Assembly: GCA_902363825.1 (NCBI GenBank)
Contig: CABJBK010000002.1
Span: forward strand, 124,001 to 188,000
Source: Lachnospiraceae bacterium
Lineage (GTDB): Bacteria; Bacillota; Clostridia; Lachnospirales; Lachnospiraceae
Reading direction: 5' to 3'
Length of the DNA stretch: 64,000 bases
Shown: positions 24,425 to 33,093 of the stretch, in pieces
How positions within the stretch are numbered: the stretch's first letter is position 1
Layout of the letters: each line of letters opens with the position of its first letter
Position numbers and translations under genes: made by a program
The notes under the pieces: generated by a model
Databases searched by the model: none
Told to the model about the DNA's origin: nothing
The model's input: only the letters and a program-made list of their open reading frames with translations

Positions 24425-24877
24425 TTAAAAATATTTATGGTTTCCCCATAAATTATTGCGTTTCAATTCCAGATACTCCTGATACGCCTGCTCCAAAATC
24501 TGCTTTTCATTCGCGAACTTGAGCAGATGATATGCCTCATGGAACTTATAATATCCGGAATCCACAAAAAATTCTTCCCGCTGTGGCTTGCTGTAATAAC
24601 TGTCTGCCATCATCAGATACCAGTGAACATCTTTCTCCACGGTATCTTCCGGAACCGTAAAGGAATAGCGGCTCTTTCCTACATATTTAATAATGGAAGC
24701 ACTGACCCCTGTCTCTTCCCGCACCTCGCGGAGCGCAGTATCTTTATACTCTTCGCCCTGCTCTACGGTTCCCTTGGGCAATACCCATCCTTCGTATCGG
24801 TTCCGGTAATTTTTGTAAAGAACCAGTATCTTTCCCCGAAAGATTACCACACCACCACAGCTTGTTGCTTCGATCAT
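24425..24877 (-). CDS. NUDIX hydrolase
   Basis: 150 residues with the full Nudix box, GTVEQGEEYKDTALREVREE then TGV (pattern GX5EX7REUXEEXGU). The protein starts MIEATSCGGVVIFRGKIL. The box binds magnesium and positions a pyrophosphate link for hydrolysis; the nucleotide substrate is not deducible. A clear promoter lies upstream. The gene ends about 28 bases before the unknown protein at 24043-24396, so it may head that sporulation-linked group. Confidence 0.9.
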   Translation of the reverse strand: MIEATSCGGVVIFRGKILVLYKNYRNRYEGWVLPKGTVEQGEEYKDTALREVREETGVSASIIKYVGKSRYSFTVPEDTVEKDVHWYLMMADSYYSKPQREEFFVDSGYYKFHEAYHLLKFANEKQILEQAYQEYLELKRNNLWGNHKYF

Positions 24878-24919
24878 TGCAATTCCTCCTGATGTGGTTA
24901 AAATAGATAAACTAAGGTT

Positions 24920-24948
24920 AGTATACCTCTTTTCCGGTTATCTTGCAA
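24920..24948 (-). promoter_or_regulatory. Promoter of the NUDIX gene
   Basis: Minus strand TTGCAA (24943-24948), 17 bases, TATACT (24920-24925), about 45 bases before the start. Confidence 0.75.
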
Positions 24949-24975
24949 GGAAACAAACCGTTTCCGGTCAACCGC

Positions 24976-26466
24976 CTACCTGCTGTAATATGCGTCAAAG
25001 ATCTGCTTTGCCGCAGGAACCGCATAAGTGCTTCCGGCGCCTGCGCCCTCCACTACGACCGCGAGCGCGATATCGGTCTTATCTTCTCTGTGCGCGTAAC
25101 CGACAAACCATGCATGGCTTGAATCATCCGCGTCACTGTATTCCGCCGATCCTGTTTTTCCTGCCGCCGTATAACTCTGTCCCTTTAATTTCCGTCCGGT
25201 TCCTTCCTGCACGACCGTCTGCATAAAATTCTGCATGGTCTCGGCTTCCTCTTTTTTTAAAAGTGTTCCATATTCAGAGGGAGAATATTCCTTTACCGTT
25301 TTTCCCTCATAGTTCTCGGTATGATCGATCAGGTATGGCTTCATCAGCACACCGTCGTTTGCGATCGCAGACACGACAAGTGCCATATGAAGCGGCGTGA
25401 CAAGCGTCTCCCCCTGCCCAATGGCAGTTTCCATGATGTCATGCGTGGAAGCGTCTTTTTCCAGTGAAAAACTGCTCTGTTTATAACCATACGCATACGG
25501 AAGCTTCTGATTGAACAGCAGCGAGTCACAGGTGTCCGTAAATTTCACCGGATTCAACATAAGTCCCAGATTTGCATAGGAGGAATTACAGGAATTGGAA
25601 AATGAGGAAAGCAGATCTTCCTCTCCATGTACATCATTGTTATAACAGTGGATCACGGTATCTTCTTTTTCGAGTTCCCCGTCGCAGGTAAACCGGTAGC
25701 TGGTATAATCTGAATTTTCACGGATATATTCCAGTGTAGTAAAGATCTTAAAGGTAGATCCCGGCGGATACAGCCCCTGTGTCGCCCGGTTTAAAAGCAC
25801 TGACTCCGTGTTGTCCGGCGAAGTGATGCTATCCCACTTCTCCGCTATGGTATTCGGATCATAATCTGGTTTTGAAACCATCGCGAGTATTTTTCCGGTT
25901 GACGGCTCTAATACAATCACTGCGCCGTTGTGGCTTCCAAGCGCATCGTAAGCCGTCTGTTGAAGATCTAAATCCAGCGTTGTCACCACATTGTCACCGG
26001 TATTTTTTTCTCCTTTGAACTCATTGCCGAGCCGCTCCAGGATGAATGCGTGGGACGTAAGAAGCCGGAAATTCATATACGACTCGATCCCGGATTTTCC
26101 GTTTGTCGCATATCCGACGACATGCGCAAAAGTCTTTCCGTACGGATATTTACGCGTCTCCGTTCCGTCTTCCCCCACAACTGTTTTCGCAAGCACTTCT
26201 CCGTTTCGGTCTAAAATTTCACCGCGGACTACGGTCTTTGCAAACAGATCCTGCCTTTTGTTATAGGAACTGTTGATAAAGACTTCGCTTTTTACAGCCT
26301 CAAAATAAACAAAATATCCGATCAGCGCCACAAACAGAGCGACGAACAGATAGGTGACCACGACCAGTTCCCGGTTTTTAGAATTCTTCCAGCTCCCGGT
26401 CGAATCCTGTTTTCTTCCGTTTTCTCTTCGTGGTCTGCGCTTTGTATTCCCTCTGTCTTTTTTCAT
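24976..26466 (-). CDS. Penicillin-binding protein, class B transpeptidase (PBP2/PbpA type)
   Basis: 496 residues from the ATG at 26466 (AAGGTGA upstream); an ATG at 26481 lacks a good site. A basic cytoplasmic tail, one membrane anchor (about residues 33-55) and the transpeptidase domain follow. Catalytic motifs are SxxK in PPGSTFKIF, SxN in SNSCNSSYA, and KTG in AAGKTGSAEY. It cross-links peptidoglycan with the RodA/FtsW glycosyltransferase encoded just upstream, whose gene it overlaps by 89 bases. It lacks the large N-terminal extensions of elongation PBP2 in some species. Confidence 0.93.
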   Translation of the reverse strand: MKKDRGNTKRRPRRENGRKQDSTGSWKNSKNRELVVVTYLFVALFVALIGYFVYFEAVKSEVFINSSYNKRQDLFAKTVVRGEILDRNGEVLAKTVVGEDGTETRKYPYGKTFAHVVGYATNGKSGIESYMNFRLLTSHAFILERLGNEFKGEKNTGDNVVTTLDLDLQQTAYDALGSHNGAVIVLEPSTGKILAMVSKPDYDPNTIAEKWDSITSPDNTESVLLNRATQGLYPPGSTFKIFTTLEYIRENSDYTSYRFTCDGELEKEDTVIHCYNNDVHGEEDLLSSFSNSCNSSYANLGLMLNPVKFTDTCDSLLFNQKLPYAYGYKQSSFSLEKDASTHDIMETAIGQGETLVTPLHMALVVSAIANDGVLMKPYLIDHTENYEGKTVKEYSPSEYGTLLKKEEAETMQNFMQTVVQEGTGRKLKGQSYTAAGKTGSAEYSDADDSSHAWFVGYAHREDKTDIALAVVVEGAGAGSTYAVPAAKQIFDAYYSR

Positions 26467-27778
26467 GGTATTCACCTTCATCTTCTTTCTTTAAATAGAG
26501 CCCCTGAATGATCGCAAAGATAATAAATGTAGATAATAAGGAGCTTCCACCGTAACTGACAAACGGTAATGTAACACCAGTGGACGGGATGAATTTCGTC
26601 ACACCGCCAAGTGTCAGAAATACCTGGAACCCGTAGACGGTTCCAAGTCCGACCGCCACATATTTGTAATAAGTGTCACGCATCTGCATGGCTATGTTAA
26701 AAAACATCAGCACACAGCTCACGCAGATCAAAATCAGACACAGCGCAAAGAGCCCGCCGAGTTCTTCCGCAATGGCAGAGAACACGAAATCCTGCTCTAC
26801 CACCGGGATTGTCCCCGGCACTCCCTGATACAGTCCCATTCCAAACCATCCGCCGGTTCCGATCGCAAACAGGGACTGGCAGATCTGATAGCCTTCATTG
26901 TCGATCACTCCAAGCGGATTTTTCCATGCCACGACACGGACACGGACATGGCGGAATATTTTATAAGACACTGCTGCCGCAGCCGCTCCCGCCGCCAGGC
27001 CGCCCGAAAAATAGAGGAGTCTTTGGGTTGCCACATAAAGCATGATCAGATAGACCATAAAAAAGATCAATGCTCCTCCGAGATCTTTGGATACCACAAG
27101 GATCAGCACATGCAGCGCCGCCATCACGGTTGTCTTTACCACCTGTGAAAATTCGGTTGACTCATAAAACATTCCGGCGATAAAAAACACATAAAGGATC
27201 TTGATAAATTCGGATGGCTGCAGGGTAATGCCCGCAACCGTAAAGGAGATCTTGGCACCATAGCTGACCGCGCCCGCGATCGCCACAACTCCAAGCAGGG
27301 CAATACCGATCCCGGCATAGACCCAGGTAAATTTGCGCAGTGCCCGCGCTTTCCTTATGATGAGCGGAATGAAAAACGTAATTCCGGCTGATATCACCGC
27401 GATCAGAAACTGCTTTTTCGCCTTGTCAAAATTTAACCTGGTCAGGATGACGAAGCCCGCCATCAAAAGCATGCACATGTTGTTCAGCACCAGACGGTTG
27501 CTGTTTTTATAGACCACGGTATAACCGAAATGTAACGACAGGAAAAAAATCAGCTGCACGAGATACATTCCGATCATTTCCAGATTGAGCGTTGCCGCAA
27601 ACAGTACGAGAAACGCGTCCAGATGGATGAGATATACGCACGCCATCTGCCTTTTATATATTTTTTTCCGCTCAAAATCACCATATTTTTTCCGAAATAC
27701 CGCAAAACATTCATAGGTGTAAAATGCCGCCAGACATATGATCAGATATTTTGAAATTTCTGTAATCAGATTTAACAT
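26378..27778 (-). CDS. FtsW/RodA/SpoVE family peptidoglycan glycosyltransferase
   Basis: 466 residues with about ten to twelve membrane segments. The SEDS signatures are present: LQPSEFIKILYVFF, the catalytic-loop region EQDFVFSAIAEELGG, and GVTLPFVSYGGSSLL. It polymerises lipid II at the membrane together with a class B PBP. The C-terminal about 40 residues are very basic (KAQTTKRKRKKTG) and are encoded by the region that overlaps the PBP gene. RodA, FtsW and SpoVE cannot be separated by eye, and the extended first third resembles clostridial variants. Confidence 0.92.
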   Translation of the reverse strand: MLNLITEISKYLIICLAAFYTYECFAVFRKKYGDFERKKIYKRQMACVYLIHLDAFLVLFAATLNLEMIGMYLVQLIFFLSLHFGYTVVYKNSNRLVLNNMCMLLMAGFVILTRLNFDKAKKQFLIAVISAGITFFIPLIIRKARALRKFTWVYAGIGIALLGVVAIAGAVSYGAKISFTVAGITLQPSEFIKILYVFFIAGMFYESTEFSQVVKTTVMAALHVLILVVSKDLGGALIFFMVYLIMLYVATQRLLYFSGGLAAGAAAAAVSYKIFRHVRVRVVAWKNPLGVIDNEGYQICQSLFAIGTGGWFGMGLYQGVPGTIPVVEQDFVFSAIAEELGGLFALCLILICVSCVLMFFNIAMQMRDTYYKYVAVGLGTVYGFQVFLTLGGVTKFIPSTGVTLPFVSYGGSSLLSTFIIFAIIQGLYLKKEDEGEYHEKRQREYKAQTTKRKRKKTGFDRELEEF

Positions 27779-27783
27779 AACTT

Positions 27784-30000
27784 TTATTCTACTCCACGTT
27801 TAAAATGCCCATTTGTATAATCCGAAAGATAAGGGATATCCTCCGCCTTTTTCCCTTCCATCCACAGCTTTTGATACATTGCGAGCACTTCTTTTACCTG
27901 TTTTTCTGTCTCATTGGTAAAGCAGAGACGATAGCCAACAAATCCCATGCGGTCGATCTCCCGCTTCTGATGGATCAGTGACAGGGGGCTTGAATTATAA
28001 AGAACCATATAGCAGTCATTACAGTTATTTTTCACCGCAAACCGCTTATGATACCGGTCTTTTAAATAACAGACGCATCGCGTATGGTCACATTTTTCCG
28101 TATTGGCATGTACACACTGCGCACTGACCATCAGCGGCAGATATCCATACAGGATCAGCTCACTTCCGGCATTTACGCGCTCTGAAAGCTCATGCCTGTT
28201 TAATTCCACCGGCGCGGTATCATATCGTATCCCGTCACTGCGGTATGCCGCTCTCGCGGCTGTTGACCAGGTATACATATTATGGTCGAGGATCATCTTT
28301 TCTGCCGGAACACCCTGTTCTCTGCAAAATCCAAGTGCGTCATAGCTTTTGATCAAAAATCCATCGAGACCGGCACTTTGTATCGTTTCCCAGTTTGCGG
28401 CAAACCGTTCTTTCGTGCGTTTCCGGAAGATCATCGGAAATACATAGTATGCCTCTTTCCCGGCATCCCTGATCTGTCTTACCGCACGCTGCAATGCTTT
28501 CCCGTCTTCCGGCGGAAACAGCATTCCGCCGTCAAGGTAGATCCGCTGGATGAAGTCCGTATGCAGTGCCGCCTCAAGCGCCTGTTTTTGTTCCACCGAA
28601 ACCGCGAGATACGGTGCGTTTCCGGATTCACATTCCGCCGCTTCTTCCCCGACACCCGCTGTAAATGTCTGATAAGAAACCTGTGCCGGCGCTTCTCTCC
28701 GGTCTTTTGCCGTCTCCGCAGCCATAAGCTGTTCTAACGCCTCACGCCTTAACTGGTTTAACGCCACGACCGGAAGAAAGATATCGGGATCCATCGTAAT
28801 TTCCAGTTCGTCAAACTGGTATGGCGTATTTCCGGTCTTCTTTATTTTCTCCCGCACGGTCTCTTCTGACATCGGTCTTTTTACCGCCTGCTGGACAATC
28901 TCGCCGGATACCGTTACCGTATGCTCCTTTGTCCCCGCCGTGAGACAGGCAGGATGCTTCTTTTTTAATACCAGTTTTCCAGAGATTGCTTCTTTTTTAT
29001 CGGTTTCGATATAAGTCTTTCGGATCTGCTCCTGTAACTTTTCGCCGCCCTTGGTATGTCCCGGCCGGTCAAAAGTGATCATCTCTTTTCCGTTATGTCT
29101 GAGGTAATAGCCATCTGTAAATCCACTGCGGTTTCCAAAATCAAAGAGTTTCTGTTTATCCTCTTTGGATACCAGGTAGCCCTCTTTTCCATAGGAAAGA
29201 TATCGATCCATGTATTTCCGGTAAACACTTACCACACCCGCCGCGTACTCTGCCTGTTTCATACGGCCTTCGATCTTAAAAGAATACAGGCCACACTCCG
29301 CAAGCTCCGGGATATGGTCGATCGTACACAGATCCTTTGGACTTAAAACATAATTTTCCGCTTTTCCAATACGCCTGCCCGCCTCATCCAGCACTTCATA
29401 GGGAAGCCTGCATGGCTGTGCGCAGCGTCCGCGGTTTCCACTCCTTCCGCCGAGCATACTGCTTAACAGGCACTGACCCGAATAGCAGTAACAGAGCGCG
29501 CCATGCACAAAGCCTTCGAGTTCCACATCCACCGCTTCATGTATCTTTTTTATCTCCGCAAAAGAAAGTTCACGCGCCATCACGATCCTGGATGCCCCGT
29601 GCTCCACCAAAAGCTTTGCGCCCTCCGCACCGGTAACCGTCATCTGCGTGCTGGTATGAAGCGCAAGATCCGGGAACTGTGCATGCAAAAAGTCCATCAC
29701 GCCAAGATCCTGCACGATCAGCGCATCGATCCCGTACTCATAATAGGGAAGGATATAATCGTATAACTGATCCTTTATCTCTTCTTCCTTTAACAGCGTA
29801 TTTACTGCCAGAATGACCCGGCTGCCATGGCGATGTCCATAATCAATCCCCGCAAAAAGCTCCTCTTTTGTAAAATTATTGGCATAGGCTCTCGCCCCAA
29901 ACATCTCGCCTCCGAGATAGACCGCATCCGCCCCGGCGTTTACCACCGCCTTCAATGTTGTAAGCGATCCCGCAGGAGCCAAAAGTTCCAGTTTTTCCAT
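27784..30000 (-). CDS. Peptidase U32 family protein with C-terminal DUF3656-like region (RlhA type)
   Basis: 738 residues from the ATG at 30000 (GGAG upstream). The start MEKLELLAPAGSLTTLKAVV and the signature FVHGALCYCYSGQCLLSS with following GNRGRCAQPCR identify U32. A long second half, with cysteines in NNCNDCYMVLYN near the end, matches the double-domain form. Some members (RlhA, TrhP, UbiU/V) hydroxylate RNA bases or quinones and hold iron-sulfur clusters; protease activity is doubtful. RlhA-like 23S rRNA hydroxylation is an inference. Confidence 0.88.
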   Translation of the reverse strand: MEKLELLAPAGSLTTLKAVVNAGADAVYLGGEMFGARAYANNFTKEELFAGIDYGHRHGSRVILAVNTLLKEEEIKDQLYDYILPYYEYGIDALIVQDLGVMDFLHAQFPDLALHTSTQMTVTGAEGAKLLVEHGASRIVMARELSFAEIKKIHEAVDVELEGFVHGALCYCYSGQCLLSSMLGGRSGNRGRCAQPCRLPYEVLDEAGRRIGKAENYVLSPKDLCTIDHIPELAECGLYSFKIEGRMKQAEYAAGVVSVYRKYMDRYLSYGKEGYLVSKEDKQKLFDFGNRSGFTDGYYLRHNGKEMITFDRPGHTKGGEKLQEQIRKTYIETDKKEAISGKLVLKKKHPACLTAGTKEHTVTVSGEIVQQAVKRPMSEETVREKIKKTGNTPYQFDELEITMDPDIFLPVVALNQLRREALEQLMAAETAKDRREAPAQVSYQTFTAGVGEEAAECESGNAPYLAVSVEQKQALEAALHTDFIQRIYLDGGMLFPPEDGKALQRAVRQIRDAGKEAYYVFPMIFRKRTKERFAANWETIQSAGLDGFLIKSYDALGFCREQGVPAEKMILDHNMYTWSTAARAAYRSDGIRYDTAPVELNRHELSERVNAGSELILYGYLPLMVSAQCVHANTEKCDHTRCVCYLKDRYHKRFAVKNNCNDCYMVLYNSSPLSLIHQKREIDRMGFVGYRLCFTNETEKQVKEVLAMYQKLWMEGKKAEDIPYLSDYTNGHFKRGVE

Positions 30001-30059
30001 AAAATATCTCCATAACAAGAAAGAGACAGACGCATTCCGATTTCTGTCCCCTTTTTGTT

Positions 30060-30491
30060 TTATTCTTTTTCTTCTTTATTTTCTGTCGCAGCATTCTGCT
30101 CCAATGCCGCTTCCAGCTTTGTTTTTTCCAAAAGAAGCCTGCGGTTCTCCGCCTCAAGTTCCTCATATGCCTTGGTATTTCGTTCCTGTTCGATCTGTCT
30201 GGATACCAGTTCGTTTTTCAGATCACTGCTTTCGTCTTCTTTCTGCTGTAGTTCACGCTCAAGGCGTTCTACCTGTGCTTTTGCCTTAAAGTAATCATCC
30301 GCGATATTCAGTTCCAGCAAAACGGATTTCATGTCACCGGACAGCTTTGTGTAATCCGGCATTTCCTTAAACTCCTCAAGCTTACCGTTTAAATAGGATG
30401 CCACCTTCTGCAGATACGCTTCTTCCTCGTAACCGCTTAATGTATATACTCTTCCGCCAATGATAACCTGCGCACTCGTTTTGGATGACAT
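30060..30491 (-). CDS. zapA: Cell division protein ZapA
   Basis: 143 residues: the ZapA head (SAQVIIGGRVYTLSGYEEEAY and YLNGKLEEF, about 1-60) followed by a long coiled coil rich in Glu/Lys (about 70-140). The coiled coil is longer than in E. coli ZapA (109 residues). ZapA bundles FtsZ filaments at the division ring. It has its own promoter and is followed by the U32 gene after 59 bases. Confidence 0.9.
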   Translation of the reverse strand: MSSKTSAQVIIGGRVYTLSGYEEEAYLQKVASYLNGKLEEFKEMPDYTKLSGDMKSVLLELNIADDYFKAKAQVERLERELQQKEDESSDLKNELVSRQIEQERNTKAYEELEAENRRLLLEKTKLEAALEQNAATENKEEKE

Positions 30492-30522
30492 AAAAAGCCC
30501 CCTTTATTTTCCATATTGTATT

Positions 30523-30551
30523 ATTATAAAGTGTTTTCCCCGGAAAGACAA
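30523..30551 (-). promoter_or_regulatory. Promoter of zapA
   Basis: Minus strand TTGTCT (30546-30551), 17 bases, perfect TATAAT (30523-30528), about 32 bases before zapA and starting just after the ruvB stop. Confidence 0.78.
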
Positions 30552-30556
30552 CTCTT

Positions 30557-31549
30557 TTATCTTGTCATCCCGAAATGGCGGTAAGCCAGATCCGTCACGA
30601 CACGCCCCTTTGGTGTCCGGTTGATAAATCCGTTCTTTACCAGATACGGCTCATACACATCTTCGATCGTACCGCCGTCCTCACCGATCGCCGCCGCAAG
30701 CGTATCGAGCCCCACCGGCCCGCCGGAAAATTTTTCCATGATCGTGAGCAAGATGTTGCGGTCATTCTGATCCAGCCCCAGCTTGTCCACTTCGAGCAGA
30801 TCCAGTGCAAAAGATGCCACCTCTTTGGTGATCACGCCGTCATATTTGACCTGCGCAAAATCACGCACCCGCTTTAACAGACGGTTTGCCAGCCGCGGCG
30901 TTCCACGGGAACGTCTGGCAAGCTCATACGCGCCATCCGGCTCGATCTCCACCTCCAGCTTATGCGCCGAGTGTTCGATGATCGTGGTGAGTTCCTCCAC
31001 ATTATAAAATTCCAGATGATGTACCACGCCGAAACGATCCCTTAAAGGTGCCGATAAAAGTCCTGCCCTGGTCGTTGCGCCCACCAGCGTAAACTTCGGC
31101 AGATCCAGACGGATTGAACGCGCGGTCGCGCCCTTTCCGATCATAATATCGATCACATAGTCCTCCATTGCCGGATAAAGCACTTCTTCTACCTGACGGT
31201 TCAGACGGTGGATCTCATCCACAAAGAGGACGTCTCCCTCCTGGAGATTACTTAAGATCGCCGCCATCTCGCCCGGTTTTCCGATCGCCGGCCCGGAAGT
31301 GATCTTGATATGTGTTCCCATCTCATTGGCGATGATCCCCGCAAGCGTCGTCTTACCAAGTCCCGGAGGTCCGTAAAACAGCACATGATCCAGCGGCTCT
31401 TCCCGCTGCTTTGCCGCTTCAATATAGACTTTTAACTTTTCTTTTGTTTTTTTCTGTCCGATGTATTCATCCAGCGTCTGCGGGCGGAGATTGGTTTCAA
31501 TCTTAATATCTTCATCCTGCAGCTGTGTTGAGATCACTCTTTTTTCCAT
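30557..31549 (-). CDS. ruvB: Holliday junction branch migration helicase RuvB
   Basis: 330 residues. Walker A is [15 protein letters not shown], Walker B is LFVDEIHRL, with sensor [10 protein letters not shown] and the C-terminal winged helix ending [12 protein letters not shown]. The hexamer drives branch migration with RuvA, encoded 12 bases upstream. No ruvC is present nearby, as usual in Firmicutes (which use RecU). Confidence 0.98.
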   Translation of the reverse strand: MEKRVISTQLQDEDIKIETNLRPQTLDEYIGQKKTKEKLKVYIEAAKQREEPLDHVLFYGPPGLGKTTLAGIIANEMGTHIKITSGPAIGKPGEMAAILSNLQEGDVLFVDEIHRLNRQVEEVLYPAMEDYVIDIMIGKGATARSIRLDLPKFTLVGATTRAGLLSAPLRDRFGVVHHLEFYNVEELTTIIEHSAHKLEVEIEPDGAYELARRSRGTPRLANRLLKRVRDFAQVKYDGVITKEVASFALDLLEVDKLGLDQNDRNILLTIMEKFSGGPVGLDTLAAAIGEDGGTIEDVYEPYLVKNGFINRTPKGRVVTDLAYRHFGMTR

Positions 31550-31561
31550 GTAAAACTCCTT

Positions 31562-32182
31562 TTATAGGAACGCCATCTGTTTTAATGCCTGTTTCAGCAC
31601 GGTTTCCACGTCCATACCATCCGTAATTTCCACGTTCTGCAGCGCCTTTAGGGCCTCACTCGAAGAATAGCCCAGTGCTGTAAGCGCCTGTACCGCCTCG
31701 TTTTTCACCGCATTGGTACCCTGTCCCGGCGCACTGCCGCTTTCTCCATTATGTTCAAGGGCACTCTCAAACGCATCCTCCAGCTTTAATTTATCCTTCA
31801 GTTCCAGGATCAGGCGTTTTGCTGTCTTTGCCCCGATTCCGGGAGCCTTGGCGATCGTCTTTTCATCATCCCCGAGCACTGCAAAACGCAGGTCATCCGT
31901 CGTCATGACCGAAAGGATCGCAAGCGCTCCCTTAGGTCCGATACCGGATACCCCGAGCAGCAGTTTAAACACATTCAGGTCATCTCTTGTCAGAAATCCG
32001 TAAAGCATCATGGCGTCTTCCCGTATGTAGAGATAGGTATAAATCTTTACCTCACTTCCACGCTCCGGCAGATAGGATAATACCTGTCCCGGCACATGGA
32101 TATTGTAGCCGATATTATTCGCCTCTACGACGATCAGATCTTCCGCGATCTCAACCAATTCGCCTTTGATATAGGAATACAT
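31562..32182 (-). CDS. ruvA: Holliday junction branch migration protein RuvA
   Basis: 206 residues with the three RuvA domains: OB fold (MYSYIKGELVEIAEDLIVVE), tandem helix-hairpin-helix (GVSGIGPKGALAIL and APGIGAKTAKRLILELK), and a C-terminal UBA-like domain (EAVQALTALGYSSSEALKAL) that contacts RuvB. A variable Gly/Ser-rich linker lies near 140-155. Operon with ruvB. Confidence 0.98.
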   Translation of the reverse strand: MYSYIKGELVEIAEDLIVVEANNIGYNIHVPGQVLSYLPERGSEVKIYTYLYIREDAMMLYGFLTRDDLNVFKLLLGVSGIGPKGALAILSVMTTDDLRFAVLGDDEKTIAKAPGIGAKTAKRLILELKDKLKLEDAFESALEHNGESGSAPGQGTNAVKNEAVQALTALGYSSSEALKALQNVEITDGMDVETVLKQALKQMAFL

Positions 32183-32194
32183 AGTTTTTCTCCT

Positions 32195-32692
32195 TTAAAA
32201 ATGAAACTGTTTTTCAAAACGCAGGATAAATTCCTGTGCCAGCATGCCGATCACAAACCCGGTCGCAACACCGGCGATCAGAAGAAACGGCATGTAATAA
32301 AAGATATCGTAGGTTTCCACCACGAATGCCGCCGCGATCAGCTGACCGAGATTATGTGAGATACCGCCCGTGACGCTGACCGAGATCACATGGAATCTGC
32401 CCGTTTTTTTGAGCAGACACATTACGATAAAACTGAGCACGCCGCCCGCCAGACTGTAAAGGATGCTAAACAGGTTTCCAAACAGAAACCCCGCCAGCAG
32501 TATCCTCGCCACGGAAACACCAAACGCCTCCTTTGTCCCGGTGCAGTAAAGCATGACCACCACGATCAGGTTGGTAAGCCCCAGTTTGACACCCGGTATG
32601 CCAAAGTAAAACGGGATCAGTGATTCCACATAGCTTAAGATCAGCGCAAGCGCCAGAAATACCCCAAGGTATGCAATTTTTCTTGTCTTCAT
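32195..32692 (-). CDS. Gx transporter family membrane protein (heptaprenyl diphosphate synthase component I-like)
   Basis: 165 residues from the ATG at 32692 (AGGGTGA upstream). Five or six membrane segments and the pattern IPFYFGIPGVKLGLTNLIVVV followed by LLAGFLFGNLFSILYSLAGG identify the Gx transporter/HepI family. Its substrate is unknown; the fold resembles small ECF-type S components. It is regularly paired with the NusG-II protein encoded just upstream. Confidence 0.88.
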   Translation of the reverse strand: MKTRKIAYLGVFLALALILSYVESLIPFYFGIPGVKLGLTNLIVVVMLYCTGTKEAFGVSVARILLAGFLFGNLFSILYSLAGGVLSFIVMCLLKKTGRFHVISVSVTGGISHNLGQLIAAAFVVETYDIFYYMPFLLIAGVATGFVIGMLAQEFILRFEKQFHF

Positions 32693-32697
32693 AGTTA

Positions 32698-33093
32698 TCA
32701 CCCTGCGACAGAGTCCAGATCACTCTTTTGTTTTGCTCCAACGACCTTTACGACCACCTTGTTCGGCAGGCATACGATCGTTTCATCTTCTTTGTCGATT
32801 GCCCTCTGGTGTACGCACAACAGATCCGGGCAGTCCGCATCTGTCATATCCGCTTTTCCGTCCTTTATCGTGAGTGTGTTTGTCACTCTTCCATTCTGTC
32901 GGATCAAAACTTCCTGATCTTCCTTTAATGCGTATGTTCCATACACATCCCCGTTTACGGTCACTTCCACATATGCGCCCGCGGTTCCATGAAAGATCCC
33001 CCGGATCAAAAAGAGCACAACCGCTGCCGCGATCAGTCCCCCGATCAGCAGCAGATCATTTTTTCCAAAACGTTTTTTATTCAACTGCCTCAC
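32698..33093 (-). CDS. NusG domain II-containing membrane-anchored protein
   Basis: 131 residues: a basic start, one membrane helix (about 14-32) and an extracytoplasmic NusG-II-like beta domain (VEVTVNGDVYGTYALKEDQ, then CPDLLCVHQ and IVCLPNKVVVKVVG). It is not the transcription factor NusG. Conserved cysteines are present in the domain. It overlaps miaB by 17 bases and precedes the Gx transporter, a common clostridial pair of unknown function. Confidence 0.88.
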   Translation of the reverse strand: MRQLNKKRFGKNDLLLIGGLIAAAVVLFLIRGIFHGTAGAYVEVTVNGDVYGTYALKEDQEVLIRQNGRVTNTLTIKDGKADMTDADCPDLLCVHQRAIDKEDETIVCLPNKVVVKVVGAKQKSDLDSVAG

